A DNA stretch of 7,484 nt. Source: Sphaerochaeta sp. Lineage in GTDB: Bacteria > Spirochaetota > Spirochaetia > Sphaerochaetales > Sphaerochaetaceae. The notes under the pieces were generated by a model. The model saw only the letters and a list, made by a program, of their open reading frames with translations. It had not been told where the DNA came from and searched no databases. The translations under genes were made by a program, and so were the position numbers. Position 1 is the stretch's first letter; each line of letters opens with the position of its first letter. Location of the stretch: the NCBI GenBank assembly GCA_023228445.1, contig JALOBD010000108.1, positions 1 through 7,484 on the forward strand, given 5' to 3'. Below are positions 7,096-7,484 of the stretch, piece after piece.

Positions 7096-7160
7096 GCGAG
7101 ACTGCAAGTGATGATGTACCGACCTCGATTGCCGGGTGGTCTCGCCTGACAGGAGGGGCG
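7096..7160 (+). promoter_or_regulatory. Structured leader of the VanZ-like gene with two competing stems
   Basis: GCGAGACTGC (7096-7105) can pair over its full 10 positions with 7136-7145 (GTGGTCTCGC), two of the pairs being G-U, enclosing a 30-nt loop. Bases 7143-7147 (CGCCT) can alternatively pair with GGGCG at 7156-7160 (five pairs, one G-U), which would enclose most of the AGGAGG ribosome binding site in the hairpin. The two stems share 7143-7145 and cannot form together. This resembles a translational switch. I do not recognise a known riboswitch class in it, and the layout could be chance in GC-rich sequence. Confidence 0.3.
7151..7156 (+). promoter_or_regulatory. Ribosome binding site of the VanZ-like gene
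   Basis: AGGAGG lies 9 nt before the ATG at 7166 and fixes this start. It can be partly enclosed in a small hairpin formed by 7143-7147 and 7156-7160. Confidence 0.75.
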
Positions 7161-7165
7161 CATAC

Positions 7166-7484
7166 ATGAGAAGACGCTTGCCGTTGCAAGGGTGGATTCG
7201 TCGGTTGGGGATTGCGTTGACTACGGTCGTGGTCATCTTGATTCTACTCTTTTCGTTCATGCCGTCCGAATCCGCGCCGAAGATTTCGTGGATCCCGTTT
7301 GCCGACAAGGGAGCTCATCTGCTCGCCTACGCAGCCTACGGGTTTGCATCGTTTCTTGCGACCCTTGAAATTCCCGGCTCCACTGCTCGACGTCAGCGGC
7401 GCGCGGATTCGGCCTTGCACATCTCGTCGTGGGCCGGACGGTCGATCATCATCAGCCTGGTGACAGGCACGATCCTTGGGGCGA
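7166..7484 (+). CDS. VanZ-like family membrane protein, 3' end missing (window edge)
   Basis: The frame is open from ATG 7166 to the end of the window, giving the first 106 residues. A basic N-terminus (MRRRLPLQGWIRR) precedes a first membrane helix at about 14-33 (LGIALTTVVVILILLFSFMP). A short extracytoplasmic stretch with the VanZ-like signature follows: MPSESAPK..., then FADKGAHLLAYAAYGF (45-60), where D47-K48 and H51 are the conserved 'DK--H' residues. A second hydrophobic segment covers about 50-67. A basic, polar loop (RRQRR, about 72-92) leads to a third hydrophobic segment (SIIISLVTGTILGA), where family members usually continue into an E-x3-Q motif just outside the window. VanZ of enterococci gives low-level teicoplanin resistance, but most chromosomal relatives have no known role, so resistance should not be assumed. 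The gene is separated from the patatin gene by 160 bp and probably belongs to another unit. Confidence 0.8.
   Translation, partial: MRRRLPLQGWIRRLGIALTTVVVILILLFSFMPSESAPKISWIPFADKGAHLLAYAAYGFASFLATLEIPGSTARRQRRADSALHISSWAGRSIIISLVTGTILGA

Overview
The window is a 7.5 kb piece of a GC-rich bacterial chromosome (roughly 60% G+C by eye). It is densely packed with housekeeping genes, all on the + strand. The organism is very probably Gram-negative (diderm): one gene encodes a signal-peptide-bearing patatin joined to a POTRA-like segment and an Omp85-type outer-membrane barrel. I cannot place it taxonomically with confidence. My weak guess is a spirochaete of the Sphaerochaeta kind, because of gene style and the compact PriA, but nothing here proves it. 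No mobile element, tRNA, rRNA or CRISPR array is visible.

Layout. 1-610: 3' two-thirds of truA (tRNA pseudouridine synthase A), cut by the window edge. 603-1352: a family-4 uracil-DNA glycosylase overlapping truA by 8 nt. 1352-3316: priA, the replication-restart helicase, overlapping the glycosylase gene by 1 nt (TGATG). 3317-3361: a 45-bp gap holding a strong sigma70-type promoter. 3362-3862: def (peptide deformylase). 3859-4803: fmt (methionyl-tRNA formyltransferase), overlapping def by 4 nt (GTGA). 4807-7005: the patatin/outer-membrane-barrel protein, 3 bp after fmt. 7006-7165: a 160-bp gap with several possible hairpins, including a weak terminator candidate and a structured leader. 7166-end: the start of a VanZ-like membrane protein that runs off the window.

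How the genes fit together. truA-udg-priA form a tightly overlapping set for tRNA modification, uracil repair and replication-fork restart. def-fmt are the classic pair that adds and removes the N-formyl group of initiator methionine, and priA-def-fmt is a gene order known from many bacteria. The patatin/barrel gene is probably co-transcribed with def-fmt although its role is at the cell surface.

The most noteworthy observations are three. The def promoter sits so close to the ATG that the mRNA should be leaderless or nearly so. PriA appears to lack the winged-helix domain between its DNA-binding and helicase parts. The leader of the VanZ-like gene can fold into two mutually exclusive structures, one of which would hide the ribosome binding site. 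I found no clearly new multi-gene system; the window is mostly ordinary core genome.
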